This document shows positions 62,558 to 64,000 of a stretch of DNA of 64,000 nt, piece by piece. Below the pieces are notes generated by a model that saw only the letters and a list, made by a program, of their open reading frames with translations, did not search any database and was not told the DNA's origin. The translations under genes were made by a program, and so were the position numbers. The stretch comes from Porphyrobacter sp. ULC335 (GTDB lineage Bacteria; Pseudomonadota; Alphaproteobacteria; Sphingomonadales; Sphingomonadaceae): positions 1,612,001 through 1,676,000 of the forward strand of contig NZ_CP078091.1 of the NCBI RefSeq assembly GCF_025917005.1, written 5' to 3'. Positions within the stretch are counted from its first letter, which is position 1, and each line of letters starts with the position of its first letter.

Positions 62558-63359
62558 GGTCGACGATCTGGACGAAAGCCGCGCGCCGCTGCTCGACCAC
62601 CTGATCGAACTGCGCACCCGCGTGATCCGCGCTTTGCTGGCGCTGGGCGTGGGTTTTGCGATCTGCCTCTATTTCGCCGACGAGATTCTCGGCATTCTGG
62701 TCCGGCCGCTCAAGGAAGCCTTCCCCGCAGGGCAGGGCCAGCTGATCTTTACCAAGCTGCCCGAAGTGTTCTTCGTCGAGTTGAAGGTCGCGCTGTTTGC
62801 GGGCTTCATGGTGAGCTTCCCGGTGATCGCCAACCAGCTGTGGGCCTTCGTTGCCCCGGGCCTCTATGCGCGCGAGAAGAAGGCGTTTCTGCCGTTCCTG
62901 TTCGCCACGCCGGTGTTGTTCACGGCGGGGGCATCGCTGGCCTATTTCGTGGTGATGCCCGTCGCCTTCACCTTCTTCCTCGGCTTCGGCGGGATGACGG
63001 GTGGACTCGACGTGCAGGCGCTGCCGAGTGCGGGCGATTATCTCAGCCTCGTCATGCAGTTCATCCTCGCCTTCGGGCTGACCTTCCTTTTGCCGGTGCT
63101 GCTGTTGCTGCTGCACCGTGCAGGCATCGTCAGCCGCGATCAGATGGTGGCGGCGCGGCGTTATGTGATCGTCGGCATTTTCATCATCGCCGCGATCGTG
63201 ACACCGCCCGATCCGGGCTCGCAGATCGTGCTGGCAGTGCCGCTGTGGCTCTTGTTCGAAGCATCGCTGCTGCTGATGCGCTTCCAGGAAAAGGCCGTGC
63301 TGGCCGACAAGGCCGCGCGCGAGGCGGAACTCGCGGCCGAGAAGGCGGCGGCGGAGTAG
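62550..63359 (+). CDS. tatC: Twin-arginine translocase subunit TatC
   Basis: A 269-aa six-helix membrane protein that recognises twin-arginine signals. It begins MFKVDDLDESRAPLLDHLIELRTRVIR, with the conserved LDHLIELRTR region and F...P...E in FTKLPEVFFVELKV. The C-terminus has an Ala/Glu/Lys-rich tail. It ends the argS-to-tatC run and its stop codon abuts that of the convergent amidohydrolase gene. Confidence 0.95.
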   Translation: MFKVDDLDESRAPLLDHLIELRTRVIRALLALGVGFAICLYFADEILGILVRPLKEAFPAGQGQLIFTKLPEVFFVELKVALFAGFMVSFPVIANQLWAFVAPGLYAREKKAFLPFLFATPVLFTAGASLAYFVVMPVAFTFFLGFGGMTGGLDVQALPSAGDYLSLVMQFILAFGLTFLLPVLLLLLHRAGIVSRDQMVAARRYVIVGIFIIAAIVTPPDPGSQIVLAVPLWLLFEASLLLMRFQEKAVLADKAAREAELAAEKAAAE

Positions 63360-64000
63360 TTACTCCCCGCGCACCTTCACCCCGCCGACCCATACCTGAA
63401 GCACCTTCGTTTCCCGCAGCGCCTCGGGCGAGGCGAACAGCGGGTCGCGGTCCACGAACAGGAAATCAGCGCGCTCGCCCGGGATCAGGCGGCCGAAGCG
63501 CCCCTCGGCAAATCCGGCATAGGCGGCATCGGCGGTGAATCCGGCGAGCGCCGTTTCGCGGCTGACGGTTTCTTCGGGGAACCACCCGCCGAAGGGCTCA
63601 CCCTTGGCATCGGTGCGGCTGATTGCGGCCGCCATGCCGGCCCAGGGGTCAGCAGGCTCCACCGGAGCATCCGAGCCGAACGCCAGCCGTCCTCCGACCT
63701 TGAGCACAGAGCGCCAAGGATAGGCGCCGTCCAGCCGGTCCGGACCGAGCCGCACTTCGGCCATCAGCCGGTCGGAGGTCTGGTGGAGCGGCTGCATCGA
63801 GGCGATCACCCCGTGCTGGCCCAAGCGCGACAGATCGACCGGATCGACGATCTGCGTGTGCTCGATCCGCCAGCGACGGTCGCCCTTGTAGCTTTCCGAA
63901 AGCTCCTCGATCGCGCCCAGCACCTCGGCATTGGCGGCATCGCCGATGGCGTGAACGGCGGTCTGGAAATCGTCCATCGCCGCGCGGCTCATCAGGTTGC
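63360..64000 (-). CDS. Amidohydrolase (YtcJ-like, amidohydrolase_3), C-terminal part, cut by the right edge
   Basis: The reverse frame is open to the window edge and continues beyond it; only the last 213 codons or so are seen. HAIGDAANAEVLGAIEEL holds a metal-binding His, IEHTQIVDPVDLSRLGQHGVIASMQP and FGSDAPVEPADP with the catalytic Asp follow, and the end has the metal-independent cap (GRLIPGERADFLFVDRDPL, VWVGGVKVRGE). These are features of metal-dependent exoenzyme-like amidohydrolases of the YtcJ group, whose substrate is generally unknown. It is convergent with tatC with no gap. Confidence 0.85.
   Translation of the reverse strand, partial: NLMSRAAMDDFQTAVHAIGDAANAEVLGAIEELSESYKGDRRWRIEHTQIVDPVDLSRLGQHGVIASMQPLHQTSDRLMAEVRLGPDRLDGAYPWRSVLKVGGRLAFGSDAPVEPADPWAGMAAAISRTDAKGEPFGGWFPEETVSRETALAGFTADAAYAGFAEGRFGRLIPGERADFLFVDRDPLFASPEALRETKVLQVWVGGVKVRGE

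Overview
The window looks like a piece of a high-GC alphaproteobacterial chromosome, most likely Sphingomonadales (Erythrobacteraceae or a near relative). This is inferred from three large Oar/Caulobacter-type TonB receptors beginning with a VVTGSRI-like motif, the operon order ispH-thrB-rnhA, the run argS - SPOR protein - nagZ - scpA - scpB - tatABC, a Caulobacter-style cpa/tad pilus locus, and dispersed palindromes (CATTGCGAG type and CCCGGGCTTGACCCGGG type) that I associate with sphingomonads. No tRNA, rRNA, CRISPR array, transposase or phage gene was seen.

Left part (1-17 kb). A truncated Crp/Fnr regulator and an OmpW porin diverge around a perfect FNR/FixK box. Next come an 11-bp tandem array and a perfect parS site inside a 38-bp palindrome. 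An acetate module follows: a DcaP-like porin, acetyl-CoA synthetase (acs), a NarL-type regulator (CrbR-like), a symporter-histidine kinase hybrid (CrbS-like) and an MHS-type transporter with an unusual periplasmic insert. Then come a META-domain lipoprotein, a small beta-rich protein, a two-domain M16 metallopeptidase and an Ntn-hydrolase acylase.

Middle part (17-39.4 kb). clpB is followed by about 19 kb dominated by three TonB-dependent receptors. Among them are a secreted S9 peptidase, two paralogous small exported proteins, two TPR-2OG/Fe(II) oxygenases, a prolyl-hydroxylase-like 2OG/Fe(II) oxygenase and a TPR-sulfotransferase. The modifying enzymes sit in closely spaced genes on one strand. 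This is the best candidate in the window for an undescribed system: receptor-linked hydroxylation and sulfation of a peptide, or of the receptors themselves, of unknown purpose.

Right part (39.7-64 kb). A fatty-acid-type operon (thiolase, HSD10-like dehydrogenase, enoyl-CoA hydratase, MarR regulator) contains a second, imperfect parS site with the same 11-bp array beside it. A tad/cpa locus (cpaA-B-C-D-E, tadB-C) lacks the cpaF/tadA ATPase and the pilin. Housekeeping genes follow: a lysophospholipase-like hydrolase with an FAD oxidoreductase, a YegP-like 58-aa protein, rnhA-thrB-ispH, a lipoprotein, argS, a SPOR protein, nagZ, scpAB, tatABC and the C-terminal part of an amidohydrolase cut by the window end. 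The parS sites suggest a position in the origin-proximal, ParB-bound part of the chromosome.
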